From contig NC_031496.1 of NCBI RefSeq assembly GCF_000237925.1, positions 10,502,017-10,566,016 on the forward strand: 64,000 nt of DNA, given 5' to 3'. The notes under the pieces were generated by a model that saw only the letters and a list, made by a program, of their open reading frames with translations, did not search any database and was not told the DNA's origin. Origin of the DNA: Schistosoma mansoni. Its lineage: Eukaryota > Platyhelminthes > Trematoda > Strigeidida > Schistosomatidae. Shown here in pieces: positions 1-12,696 of this stretch (position 1 is the first letter of the stretch; every line of letters starts with the position of its first letter). The position numbers and the translations under genes are program-made.

Positions 1-41
1 GGTGGTCTAGCTTCAATTGACTCATGATTTCAACTATGAAA
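1..41 (+). repeat. Arm of the Sm-alpha-like SINE family (partial copy)
   Basis: The first 41 bases match the terminal arm (GCTTCAATTGACTCATGA and onward) found in the copies at 24.0, 26.4, 29.6 and 43.4 kb. The rest of the element lies left of the window. The copy sits in the intron downstream of STK38 exon 2. Confidence 0.7.
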
Positions 42-1117
42 GATTAAAATATACTGGGTTGTTTATATATATAGTTCCAGGAAATTTTTCAAACAACTAT
101 ATTTGATAATAAAAGCAAATGTTGAAATATGAAATTTATTCAGAACAGGAAACTATAGGTGGTTCGATAAAATCTTTAGAAAAATATAAATACATTCGAC
201 TGAATTAATGAAACTCAGTAACCGATCATGGCTTCTAGAGCTTATGAGATGGTGGAGAGCTTATCTTTGAATTACACTCTTTATATTAGTGCTAATAACA
301 ATACTATCTGGCTTCCTAAACAAAGTTGTAAGTGGAGCCAGAGTCAAATTCACAACCCCGCCGTCGAAATTTAAGGAATTTAATTAGTAAGCTATCATTC
401 CATTGAAGCTTTTATACAATCAGTAATCAAAATTAAAGGTCACAAATTTAGTTTATATGCTGCTAGCATTGTGTAGGTTCATCGTAGACGGAAACTATAA
501 GTGTGAACAGAATATCTTTAAAGTGAAATTCATTGTTAATAAATAAGTAACATTGGTCCCAGTTTGACTGAACATGATAACTCTTGTTTTTTTAATTTAA
601 GATTATTAACATGAGTTAAATGAAATCTTGTTCGGGAAGATAAAATGTTTGACTGTTAAACCAGTAGCTATTTCGTATACAATCGAAAATCAACGAACTG
701 GTCAAGTCTGATAAAATAAAAACAAAGGGAAAACCAAGTGAAGGACAACACACAAGGTGTTACTTTCAAATATATGATTTTTTAAAATATCCTAGATGAA
801 AGTTATGCTAGTGATCGAGACTGTTAAATGAAGATCTATATATCGTAGTAAGTTACAATCGTAACAAACTATCATCAATACATATATGTATTGAAACCAA
901 TATAATCATTTAAAGTATTCAGTCAAAATTGTAGGTAAAATCAAGAACAGATTGATACGTATTTTAGAACAAACTATAGAATGCCTTACAGAACGCAGCA
1001 GGTAGAATATTTTATCCCTTTGATGAAACATCATATTTTATCGGTTAAAAAATAAAGCTTTGTTATCGGTAAATGCTGAAATATAATAAAATTTTTATAA
1101 AACCAAAAAATGCCTAC

Positions 1118-4100
1118 TTGTTCTTCTGTTAAGCCTTCACTTTCCATCATTGACTCTAAAATCTTGTACCTGTCAGTAAGAAATAATGAAAAAAAAGAGA
1201 AATATTAACAGTATTGTACTGAGAGCAGAAAATGGCACTTTCCATGATAAATACTACACTAATATGAAAACCAGTTGTATTAAATGCCTATTAGGTTGGT
1301 AGTTCTAATCTAATTTCACTTGTGAAAAAGTATAGAGATTAAGATAGCATCCCTAGTGTTCACATGTAAGTTATGGCTCACTGACAAGTATCCGAATTTT
1401 TACTTTATGAGGCGGTAATATTGGCCTATCAATCATTAGCATTTATTACCCAGATTTGTATCAATCTGTCTAAAACAGTGGACTTTTCGAACAGTATGAG
1501 TAGGGGCTGAACTATGTTTTGGATGAAATAAACAAAGGAAAAACAGAATTTGTAGTCGTCATGATCAAAAAGTGATGGAAAATCACAAAAGTATATGTTT
1601 ATAAAAACACTTAGTGATCAGATTTTACGCAGAAAGCAAAAACAAATTTAGGGACCATCATTCGTTTGAATGATAGGCTGACATGTTGGTTAATTAAGTC
1701 AGTCAAACAGACACATATATATATCGGTCCAAGTTGCCACACCGCATTAGCACAAGATCAACACCGAATTCATAAAGCAGTTACTTCAATCGTAGTGATA
1801 TATAAAAGAAAGATTGTGTATAAGGATACGATACAGGAAGAGAGAATTAGTTCGTAGAAATAAAGGTATAAAGTAATTTTAATCTCACTGTTTAAAAGAA
1901 GACAAAGTGTATACACCTACGCCATTGTGATCGATTCTGAACCATGTCACACAGAGTCTCCAACCATTGGTTACAACAGTCGCACGGACCCCAACCAAGT
2001 AGCCTGCATCTAGCAACATGGCTCAGACTAGAAGTCCGTGACTTCAAACCCTGATGTCACATTTCAGTTTGGCCGCCCCTAACCTTCCATCTGTCTCTAA
2101 CAGTAGTCAGCATTGCGCGACGTGCTAATCGGTGTTCAGGCGTACGTAACATGTGGCCCAACCATCTCAGTCAGTGGAGATTTACGACCTCATCAACTGA
2201 TTTATCATCACATACTAATACCCTGTGTCTAACCTCACTGTTACTTTCCCGATGATCACAGAAGATGCTGGTAATATTTCTAAGACATCTATGATCTTAA
2301 TGGCCACGGTTCGCAGTCGTGGAGTAGAACAGAACGAACTGCCGCACAGTATGTTCGTCCTTTATTAATTGATAGACGGACATCTCGCCTTCGCCGTAGG
2401 TCACGTAAGTTGGCAAAAGCCGAATGAGCTTTTCGAATCCGTGCACAGACACCAACCCATTAGGGCTGACCAGGCTCCCAAGAATAGTGAAGTTGTCGAC
2501 GCGTTCGACCACTTCACTCCCTATCCTTAGTTCAGATGTTGATGTAGGCCAGTCCTGAAGCAACAATTCGCATTTGGAAGAGGGAGAAATGCCATAGGCT
2601 CTGAATCGACTGGTAGTGTTCGAGTAAAGAGCGTTCACAAGGTTTATGTACTTCTCAGGTACAACTTTCAATGACAGAAACTGCCACAGAGCCCCTCGGT
2701 CTACAGAGTCAAATGCTGCTTTCATTTCAAGAAAACTATCATTGTGGGACGCCAATAAGCATGCCTGTGTTCCAAAACCTAACGAATGGTGAATATGTAG
2801 TCGATACAGCCACGACAAGGTCTGGAGTCAGCCTGATTTTCACGTGTTGGCAGTTTACGAGTCTTATTCAGGCGCCCGATACTTATTGAGGCTAGTATTT
2901 TAGATGCTATGTTAGTCAAACTAATCCCTCTATGGTTATCACAGGATCATTTTGACTCCTTCTTATATATTGGGACAATAAGTGGTTGTGACCAGTCAGA
3001 TGGGATTACGTCCAACTCCCAGATTTTAGCCAAAATATTAGTCAACCTAATCGCTAAAACCGGACCACTATCCTGAAAGACCTCTGGAGCCAATCATTCT
3101 GGACTAGCTGTTCTTCCTTGTTTCATACTAGTTAATTAATGAAACATAAGCATTTAATATTCCATAGCATTTAACGTTTGAGAATGTCAGCCTTCTCCAA
3201 CTTATTTTAGAGACATAGGGGAGTGTTATGTTAGCTAAATGTAAGCAAATTACATGGGCCTATGTAATTTGGTTACATTGAGAAAATTTAAATAACAGTC
3301 CGAAGATTCATATGTACATGATTGGAGTTTTTAGAGATGGGTCAAAGGGATTCGTTTTTTTAAAAAAATGTGCAAATGTATGGATCATTTTCACAAGACA
3401 AAACATTTTGCACCGTAAGATAAATTCACATTTTATTTTTCACCACAGGAAATTACTTCATTAGTGTTTCTACATCTTAGTGACTAATAGATACAGTAGA
3501 GAGGATTTCTCACTCAAAACAAGATTTGAATCCTTTTAGACTTTAAACGCTATATGTGAACATATTTAAGATAACGGTTCGTCATTATAGTGATGACTAA
3601 CTACCTAACATCAAACAAAGTACACCACGTGTTATATCTGGTTGTCGCCAATTATTACACCGGAATCGCTTATCATTTATACTTGTAAAACGTGGAACCA
3701 CTGCAATCCCACGACGCGAAAGTAAGAACGCGAAGACTGGTACAAGTGAAAACTAATTAACCTCAAAACATGATCACGACCCTAGTCAAAAATATACGCA
3801 TTTATATATTGAATTGTACACCCATCTCGATTAATAATTAGGATGAAGTCACGTGTACAAAAAATACTTAGCTATAACAATTCATATGCTGAGTGTCATG
3901 CTGAGCATAGTTCATGTTAATTTAATACAACAATATCGTATCTTGAACAAAAATCACAGTGAATAAAAGGATGTAATTCCATCATATCACTACGACAACC
4001 AGTGGCCTAGACTAGTGGTCGCACTGCGGCCAGATCGTTAGGAATCTGTCAGAACTATGGATTGAACATGAAAACAGTAAATAGTTCATGGCCAACCAGT

Positions 4101-5010
4101 GTCAATATATCAACTTTACAGGGTTTTAGACTCTAACTTAAGTTCATAGGCTTGGACTGTAGGGTAAACATAGGTTTCATCTAAATAAGCCTTGTTCATG
4201 AATCCCGAATAGTACAAAATCCAGGTTTAGAGCTTCTGGTCGATTGCCTTCAACCACCTGACATAATATATAGATCAACTTGATTATTACAGTATAGTGA
4301 TAACATTAAGTATACTTTTTCGAAATCTAATAATTTAGAAAATTGAACAGACACTATATTAACACCCCTAGGTATGAAATTATTACCTTAGAAATAAAAT
4401 TACGTGTACACATATAACTACTGTAATAGTATAGTCATTTCTGTTATTTCATTTATTCACACATTACATCCGAATTTATAGCAGATGCATAATATAATTT
4501 AGTAATTACACGTAAGTTTATATTTTAAGCTAAACGTTACATTTATTTTATGGTGGTTTGCAATTCTTCGTAATCGCTGCAACAAAGCAAGGTGGAATGG
4601 AGTTTGAAATGTTGATCTAGTGAATGAAAAATGAAAGAATGGACCAGAGTCGTAAATCCATCTAACTGATTGTTACAATGCATTAATTTACTTTTAAATA
4701 TTATTTTAAGACGAACTCACCTATTTTGACGTTCTCGATATTGAACAATTAAATTGTCATAGTAATATTCCAATGTAACTTTTGCAACTTTTACTTTATC
4801 TAATGTATGACTACTAACATTCAATGAATTTATGGAGGGATTTGTACGATTTAATGATGTGGTAGAAGATGATGATGTCAAATCACCACCGCCACCGTTT
4901 ATAACTTGACTATTTTTTGACATTGAAATAATATCAGGTTTCATTAATGTAGTAAGGGGATCGGTTGTTAAACTGAGATTACTATAAGGATGTGAACTTG
5001 CGGTTGACAT
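1118..5010 (-). CDS. STK38: NDR/STK38-type serine/threonine kinase, N-terminal exons (partial)
   Basis: Two coding exons on the minus strand: exon 1 at 5010-4721 (ATG to an AG|GTGAGT donor) and exon 2 at 1169-1118 (52 nt, CTGACAG acceptor, CAA|GTAGGC donor). They join in phase, with an Arg codon split AG|G. The first ~65 residues are a Ser/Thr/Asn-rich leader with a GGGG run. From about residue 68 the protein follows the NDR kinase N-terminal regulatory region: DKVKVAKVTLE, YYYDNLIVQYRERQ, then ILESMMESEGLTEEQ in exon 2. Human STK38 has TKVTLENFYSNLI and EEEGLKDEE at the same places. In this family the segment binds MOB1 and controls kinase activation. The kinase domain is not in the window and must lie further left. 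The Ser/Asn-rich leader is longer than in human STK38. The gene could be the STK38 or the STK38L ortholog, since flatworms may have only one. Family assignment is confident; full gene structure is unknown. Confidence 0.85.
1170..4720 (-). other. STK38 intron 1
   Basis: A 3.55-kb intron bounded by GTGAGT and CAG on the minus strand. It holds a LINE 3' fragment at 1925-3110 in the same orientation as the gene. I recognise nothing else in it; the remaining sequence is AT-rich and non-coding. Confidence 0.7.
1925..3110 (-). mobile_element. LINE fossil: reverse transcriptase and C-terminal region
   Basis: The minus strand reads as a non-LTR retrotransposon reverse transcriptase with its C-terminal tail. 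Visible pieces are an upstream RT stretch (NHRGISLTNIASKIL), AFDSVDRGALW (RT motif A region), KYINLVNALYSNT, then IGSEVVERVDNFT and LGSLVSP. After these come decayed C-terminal pieces, including the typical NLHxLRWLGHML stretch. The segment between YGISPSS and LLLQDW is missing, so the RQGCPLSPFLFN motif and the catalytic YADD motif are gone. Several stops and frame changes show it is dead. The same family recurs at 58800-59815, where those motifs remain. Clade is RTE or Jockey-like. Confidence 0.85.
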
Positions 5011-7320
5011 GGTTTTTTGAAATTATTTTCACCGTTTCACTTTTAGCAAAATTACATTTAACCTCATTGATAGACAACGGTTGCTTGAGTAAGGAAAAAC
5101 AAAAGAACCGCAACATTCGGAACTTTATAATTGAATGCAACATGACAATAGTAAATCATTACTTTAAAATTACATACATAACTTATTCGTCCCATAAACT
5201 TACGCTGATGCAACACACGGCTACTTTCGAATTCCATTAGCTACTCATAGTTAAATGTTTTTAATTTATAGCCAGTTTTATGAGTAGCTCCGCCTGGAGC
5301 CCTTCCCGAGTTACTACTACTAGTCCCATGTCCAAGCAAAAGAGGGTACTATTAGCGATTTGTTTTAACTAACTTGGTTTTAACATAAATTATCACCATA
5401 CAATAAGAGATCCTGAATTTACTGTCAGCTTTTGTTATGAGAAGTGTATGGTATTGGCAAATTTTTGGATGTATTTACAAAGAATATTACAAGAGAAAAT
5501 GCTTACTGAGTGCTTTGCTTAAAATCTTCATAAGACTCATTAACAATTACATTATGTGAAACGGAGGCTTGATGTGTAGAACTCATTTACTTAATTTATA
5601 ATACCTAGTGAATATGTACCACCAGTGTATCATTTCGCCATACACGGCGTCACATAGAAATGACATAGAACAATGATACTAAAATGTTACGAAATAAAGT
5701 GGTCGATTGCAGCTTATTGAGGAAAATGAAAACAGTTTATGGTGTTTGTAAAACAGACCTGTTATTAAACCTTTTAAGCGAATAAGTAAGAATTTCAGGA
5801 CTAAAACTACAAATCACTACCTCAAGTACCAGGGAACATTATTTTACTAAGCTACAAATGTTTGTTGGTGCTTATTTGGAACAACGCAATAATAAATTCA
5901 GAATGGTTGTTGAGTGACACTAACTAATCTAACTTGATGGTGAAGTAAAAAGCTTTTAGTCTACAGGCTCATGTAATGTTGATAAATACATTAAAATCAC
6001 GAAAATGGTGGTGACAATTAAGATATCCAACATACGTATATGAGTGCTGGGTACTAAGTCTAATGACCATCATTGCGTGTGAGTGACTGCTGAAACGAAA
6101 GATGATCACTACAACGAGGTGTACCTTTGCATCTTTTGCTTGAACAGGTGCAAGTTGAGTGACGTATTTTAAGTATGTACGCTTCGAAAAAGAGACGGAA
6201 ATAAGACGAAGTAAAAAGCGAAATCCTTTCAGAAGACTAGATTCAAATTACCAGTCAACTACAGCCAGTGAGAGAGACCCTTTGAAATATGAAAACACAT
6301 CTGTACGTTGATATATGCTTTTAATTTTTGTACTGATTTTGAACGACCTGAGTGTGTCTGTGACCTATATATTCAATCACCCTTCATTTGAAAACGAGTT
6401 AATATATCGAATTTGATCGGTGCCGTCTCACCACGGATATCTTAGCACTACTGTAACGCCTATATTCCGAAAACGACGAATACAGAACTACCGTAGCCCA
6501 CTGGACAGTGCTCATAACCTACTGCATTTCATCGAGAACATAACAATTAAAGTTCATAATCAACAGAGGCTTTTATACTTCGATTTTTATAACATTATAC
6601 AGATAGCACACTTGTTTTTCCGATGTAGACCTGCATCACCTCAACAGCTTAAGAAATGTGGGCAGGGGGTCCACCTGACATTGAACTTTAATTTTTGAGA
6701 AAACGGTTTTCATTCCAATAAATTCAAATGAGCAGGGAAGAGATGAGTGACGTGAGAACCTAACGCGCACAATTATTTTCTAACTCTACACGTGAGGATT
6801 ACGATTTTCGTTTTATATGACTGAAAGATAATAACCTATGATTCCCAGAACCGAGAAACATGTTCGGACAGATGGTCTATTATTTGAACAACTACTTACT
6901 GATACAAACCTTTACGAAGAAGAAACAGGTGTACAAAATGACCTTAACATAAGCGCTTATAGGATTGAAGGTCCCTTAGTTCTAATTCATGTATACAAAC
7001 AATGTTGCAATTATAAGCACGCTATTGAGATTGAAATTTAAAATGGCTATAAAGAAAGGTAACAGTAGTGTTTTTCATTCCTACAAATTCTTTTTGTACA
7101 ATGTTTCATTAAAATGAAATTCTCTGACACTGAATATCTGCCAGCCAAACAGTTGTTTTAGTTTAGGATTTTTTCTTCTATAAATGTATATAGGCGGGAA
7201 TCACCATTAGTTGTCAGTGGGGCATACTACTATGTAGGTCAGTAAACAGTAGACCTTTGGTCTCTCATATTATATACCAAAGATGAACAGTTCGATCATC
7301 CGTAAAAGGGATTGAGGATA
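5011..7320. other. STK38 upstream intergenic DNA, nothing recognised
   Basis: Immediately upstream of the STK38 start codon and presumably holding its promoter and 5' UTR. I see no convincing gene, RNA gene or repeat. Open frames near 6420 and 6838 show no splice context, family motif or codon pattern that would support them. Confidence 0.4.
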
Positions 7321-7329
7321 TCACTAGTA

Positions 7330-7545
7330 TTGTAGTTTAATAACTATTAACCAGTAACACCTTCTATAATTGAATCGAACCCACCCAGTTAAAATCAGAA
7401 GTCAGAAGCGAAGAGGTTGGAAGATATATTTGATTCGTTATCAATATATCAAGAAGCGATTGATCTAATCTGGCCAATGATCGTAGGAGATGTTCCCCAC
7501 GCTGTGCAGTAACGTGATCTGGTGCGGATGTATTACCGAACGCCT
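7330..7545 (-). repeat. Dispersed repeat, copy 1 (homologous to 50640-50835)
   Basis: The reverse complement aligns with 50640-50835. Shared stretches include TGATATATTGATAAC and ACTGGGTGGG, the latter followed by T[A/T]CGAT. Two diverged copies in opposite orientation in one window imply an interspersed family. It lies just beyond the 3' end of the CR1-like LINE at 7780-9060, so it may be part of a LINE 3' UTR or a separate SINE. Confidence 0.55.
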
Positions 7546-7779
7546 TCAGCTAAACAAGTCCACTTAAACTAATGTGGTCAGCATCCAATTTCGAGCACTT
7601 TAAAAGCTAATGATTTCAGGGAATTATATACAGCTACATGATATTTTCGGAACAAGTCGTATAACTGATAATTTCGGCTCCTCCTTTTGTGGAAGTTACC
7701 ATGTTCCTACATTTTAAAAATGACTGGGTATAGCCTATATTTTTCTATCTCAAGTTAGACCAGACAAGGCAGTAAAGAG

Positions 7780-9060
7780 ACTCTTGACCGCTATCGAAAC
7801 ACTGACTCCTACACAACTAAATGTCATCCGAAATGAGATTACGTTTCCTTTTCAGTTCAGCTTGGAAAAGACAGGAGACTACGTAGCCTGTGTTAGTCAT
7901 GGAAATGATGGTCTGTTATTTGGTCTAACCTTACTTTCAAAACGTTGACAGATGGAGCTTCCATTGTGTGTCAGGGGATGAATTTGTAACAGCTCAGGTT
8001 GGTTGGTTAAGAGTTGACTCCAAACAACCAAGCATATGCTAAAACAGTATTGTTCAAGTATTCATTCACTTCCTTACTTTTTGTAAGCGTTATATTCCCT
8101 ATTATCTTATATTGAATGTCGAGAGCCTTTGTTTGTCTGAACAGATAATCCCACGCTCCACTGTGACTGCGCGAAGATCGAAATAAAGACCCATTCACTA
8201 CTTCTCTGGTTTCTTCTATCAATAGCACGAGGGTTACCTTAAGGCACGAAAAATTCCATCCATCGATGATTCGATGGGAAAGTCGATTGTCTGCTGATAA
8301 TAGATTAGACCTGGGCCTGGGAACATTTTTTAGTGTCCATGTAAATACTGTGTTTTGGATGACATGAAAAACAAGTAAACAACAGATTTAAATTTATCAC
8401 CAAGTAGTTTAAAAATTGTGACCAGGTGACCTCTGGTTCGTCTACATCACAATTGAAATATGTTTTTTTCAGACAGTCGAGCATCATGCGTCAGGTTTGC
8501 TATTCCGGTAATCAGCTTGACTTTAGGACGAACGAATACTGTGTACCAAATTAAAATGTTTTTAGTGTCGATATAGCTAAGGGCCTCAAGTATTGACCAT
8601 TGGGTTGTAAAACCTCTGGCAACTATCGCAAGGCGGTGTACAGTAGTTTTTATGTCTTGGCTAACGATAACTTCCAAGTCGTTGTGTGTCTGGACATCAG
8701 GAAGCACAATCTTCTATATTACGTATGTTTCTGTACCTTGGAACCATTTGCCGATGACTGTAAAATTCAAGACTACCGAGAAAATATTTCCATGCCATTT
8801 CGAAGCTCAAAATTATCACCTTTATTTATTATTGTTCTCCATGTATATTGACATTGTCAGTGTACAACTGGACCGCTGATGATAAGAGACTGGGAAGGTC
8901 ATTTATAAACTAGAGTGACAACACCATCAACAAAACTGTGCAATGAGGCACTCCAATTAGCACAGTTTCCCCGCTAAACTTTGAGTTTACCTGTATTATT
9001 TGTTGGATCCCAATCAGAAAGCCTTTTACTCACATCAATAAATTGTCAACCAGCATGAGA
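7780..9060 (-). mobile_element. CR1/Jockey-like LINE fossil (RT C-terminal half)
   Basis: The minus strand carries decayed reverse transcriptase. In order these are a GETVLIGVP stretch (motif B region), FINDLPSLLSS followed by YTDNV in place of YADDV, then VQTHNDLEVIVSQD, TVFVRPK and LTHDARLSE. The last three match the plus-strand copy at 51748-52311 almost word for word. The frame changes many times and the active site reads YTDN, so it is inactive. About 280 bp of unrelated DNA (7965-8250) splits the 3' part, and the LINE resumes at 7955 with sequence matching 52237 onward. Confidence 0.8.
7965..8250 (-). other. Nested insertion inside the CR1-like LINE
   Basis: Compared with the related LINE at 52.2 kb, this copy departs after GATGGAAT and rejoins at CTGTCAACGTTTT. 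The intervening ~280 bp is absent from the 52.2-kb copy. It contains a 73-codon open minus-strand frame (8228-8007) with no family I recognise. No inverted ends or target duplication are clear, so the inserted sequence is unclassified. Confidence 0.5.
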
Positions 9061-9069
9061 GTCAGAATT

Positions 9070-12000
9070 TTCAACACTAATTTTATACACTCCTACGGTA
9101 CGAACCTGAAAGGTTGAGACATACCGCAGCCATCATATAAGAAGTAAAAACACTTACGGAAAGGTGCTTGCACAAGGTACTGCAAACCGAATGGCCAGAC
9201 ACTGACAGCAACCGATAACTCTTCTATGGGATGAACCATTTGTCAGTAACTACGAAAAGGATAAAACATACTTAACCAAACCATACCACAATGCAAATCC
9301 GAACTTGGAATTCTCATTGCAAATGAAATGAGACAGATCAAGCTACATATGGCATCGGGAATTGAGTCAGATGTAAACTAATCTATAGTATATTAGATCA
9401 ACGAGAAAGGGATTTCCATGACAGAATTTCTAGAAAATTACTTGTCGATGTGCTTCAAGAAGTAAGAGATCTATATAGACAAGCACGACAACCGTTAAAA
9501 CTTGAAAAACCATAGTAGCAGAAGATTTTCAGCGTCTTATGAAATAATAATGTGCTTCACTTAGTGGCATTACGACTAACACATTGTATTTGATTTCCTA
9601 AGGTGATGAAATTTGTCTATCTGTGTATAAACAGATAAATTAGTCCTGTTGAATGTTTAAAACGTATATCCATAAAATGCCTTTTGCATGTCTTTGTGTG
9701 AGCATTTGTTAAGATCCTCCCATACAGACTTCTTCTGAGGCTACTTCATTGTCTCGCTTTGTTTTATGAATCTATTTCATTGTTGTTCGTCTTCATGTAC
9801 AAATGGAATGTGATAATAACGCTGCTTATCACTCTGAATATAACGTTATTAGTTTTTGATAAATTAAGAGACAGGTATATAGCTGCGTTTTTCGTTCTTG
9901 TTGATAGAACTTACCAAACTATGTTACCGTTTAATGATGACCTTTTTCATAACTAGCTCTGTTAACTCACGTTCACCTGCCTGCGGTCACACCCAAATAT
10001 ATTATTTCCATATATTTTTATGGTCTGTTTTATTGTTTGTCTTCAGGATACAAAGATGGTTAAGTTTTGATAGCAATAATATATTGTCTGTTGCATAGGG
10101 TCTATCTTCAAATGGAAATAGCATTTTTCTAGAGCCAATCGGCCCTTTTTATCCCATGAGATATCGGATCAAGTCAGGTTTAATATTGTTCTGTAAATAG
10201 TTTCATCTTTTTTATACACATCCGGTTGAAAAAGCTTTCGATGCGCACAGTTTTTGTGATAATCAACTTTTGTCTTACCATCTACTGTTGTGACCTTGAA
10301 TTTCCAAATCGCATTTTCTTTGGAGTTTCTAGTCCTAGGTTATGACTATTATTATTTTAGTAAAAACTCCGATTTTTCTTAATGTTTCAATTAATCATTT
10401 AGTTTTCACAGATGAGATTAATTTTGTTTTTATTCGATCTTTAACACAGGCGGCTGCTATCTTGAGTTTTCACTATCTGACTTGTGCCTTTTGAACTCGT
10501 CAGCCTAACCTACCTCGGAAATGATGGAATACTGTTACCTGATCAACAAAGACTCCTACTTTTTTCTCCGATTGCCAATATTTGATGTCTTTTGCCTCTT
10601 TAGTTACCTTATATATCGTAGAACTGGTTGTTTAATCACAAAGAACAACAACGCCATCTATCTAACTGAGAACTGCTATTCTTTTAAGTGGTACCGTTAA
10701 GTCATGTATGGCTTTTATAATTAGAGGGATTCCTTACTGAACAATTGTGTTTTGAGTTCGCTTGCAAGAAATGATGGGTATTTAAAGTTTCATTAGTGTG
10801 TTGATGGCGTCGAGTCGCGATTGACTATGATCAACACTACAATAAGATTACGTGCCAGATATCGATTTGGATCTCTCGGTAGGCCAAAAACCAGAAGGCT
10901 GTTAATGGATTTGATAAGATATATTTATCGGCGATCTCGTGGTATCGAAAGAATACCGAGACGTGCCAAAGATTGCAGGCAAAATGGCAGAGCGGTTGAG
11001 CGTTCGCACAAGAAAGTTTGACAGCGGAACGAAAAGTGCTTTTGGTATAGTTAAATAAACAAGTACAGAAAACAATCACTGATACAATTGGTTATAATAA
11101 TTGGTTCCATTACACCAATCGCGTTCTAGTCGTATAAGTAGGTCACTACAAGTGCTATCCAGAATTCATGTGCTTCAGCTTGTAATTTAAAGCTGGTATG
11201 ATTATTGTAGAAGCTAAGTAATCAAACAACTGAATTTCAAGCTATCGAAACTACTGTCACAGTTTCGTCATCTTTAATATCTTTGCGACCATGGATTGAG
11301 TTATGAATCAACTTTTGTGTTCTTTGAAATCAACATTCCGTAAACCAAGATCTGGTTGCCTAAATATGGGTTCCATTTTGAAGCCAGTTGTAATATGTTA
11401 GAACACAGTTTATGTTTGACGAATGAGAAATTTTATATTCGTCCACCATGAAGTTCATCGGCTCGTCCGCAAAGACATGAAAATCCATTTGCGCACCTAA
11501 ATATTTTGTTGAAGGATCTAAATAATGGGCATGTTCATGCATGAGAATCGGACATGTACTTAGCTATAGACGCCTAATCAATGATTCGCGCTGGGTCGAA
11601 ATCAGGTACACCATGACGCATATCTCTTACGACGGCTAGCTATCTAAGATCACATGATGTCAGCAATGTTCTTGGTTTATATAGATGATTATGGTCTAAG
11701 AATGAATTATTATTATTATCATTAGCTTTATTCAATATTATATTTTTGGTACAATATAGAATTCTCAGCACAAAGTACTTCAACAAGTTTCCGTTTTTTA
11801 CTTCTTCGTCCTTCCTGACGATAAATATTGAGTGATCGCCAGTTAGAAGTTAGCAGCCTAGTCAATTGACATCTGGATAATGTACATTCTTCTTGCTGCA
11901 TATTGCCAGCAACCACGATATCTCTGATTAGGCCTTCTGTAACCTTTACAGCGAAATGTGTTACACTTCTCAAAAACGAACCTGGATAGGTTGTGTGATT

Positions 12001-12696
12001 AATAGGCATAATGATGTATTAAAACAAACGAAATTAGAAAAATTGTTGAAATATCCAGATGACAGGAACAGGTAGCCCAGATGTTTAAACAGGCCGCCCA
12101 TGAAGTGGCCTTCTAGCTCATATCAAAGTCGCACCTCATGATTAATACCCCGCATGAACTACTAGTTCGTGGTGGATACTTTGATAAATGTATAGAATAA
12201 GGATCGTATTGGTGCATATGTTCATTAGTAAAACCAGATAAATACAAAATCCAGTCATTGCCTAATGAACAGATTCATGCCTTGAAACTAGTTAATCATT
12301 TCAGGATATTAGTGTCTTCTCACTGGCCCTACTACACGAAATCTTACTGAAAGCAAGCATGTTCGAGGTAATAGGTGTGCAAACTATGCAGGCCATAGTG
12401 TTTCCTCAGAGATGTCTGAGAATGATAAAATTCAAGTTATTCATCTTTTGTCTTGATAAATAATTTGGCCACGTTTCAGAGATATTTCATCGACTTTCTC
12501 TGAATACAAGGTCAATTGGGTTAATCTGAAATAAGATTAACTGTCTATTTTTGCTCTTCAATTTATATGGCGTTTAAACTGACCATTTGAGCTATTTGTT
12601 AGAATTAGTGCATAGAAATGACCTTATTCAAAAGTGTAAACAAGTTGTTCGTGTTATTATTCTGTTGTTCGGATATATGAAATTCAACCATAAAAT
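9070..12696. other. Intergenic DNA upstream of the coiled-coil gene, nothing recognised
   Basis: AT-rich sequence with short open frames only. The stretch at 10800-11060 is less AT-rich and its 66-codon frame is Arg-rich, as is a minus-strand frame at 12009-11728. Both look like fragments of old repeats, but I cannot name a family. The promoter of the coiled-coil gene should lie just before 12697; no clear TATA or initiator element stands out. Confidence 0.35.

Noticed and set aside
10821-11021. Arg-rich 66-codon open frame
   Set aside because: No start context, splice sites or family motif; a shadow frame or old repeat is more likely.
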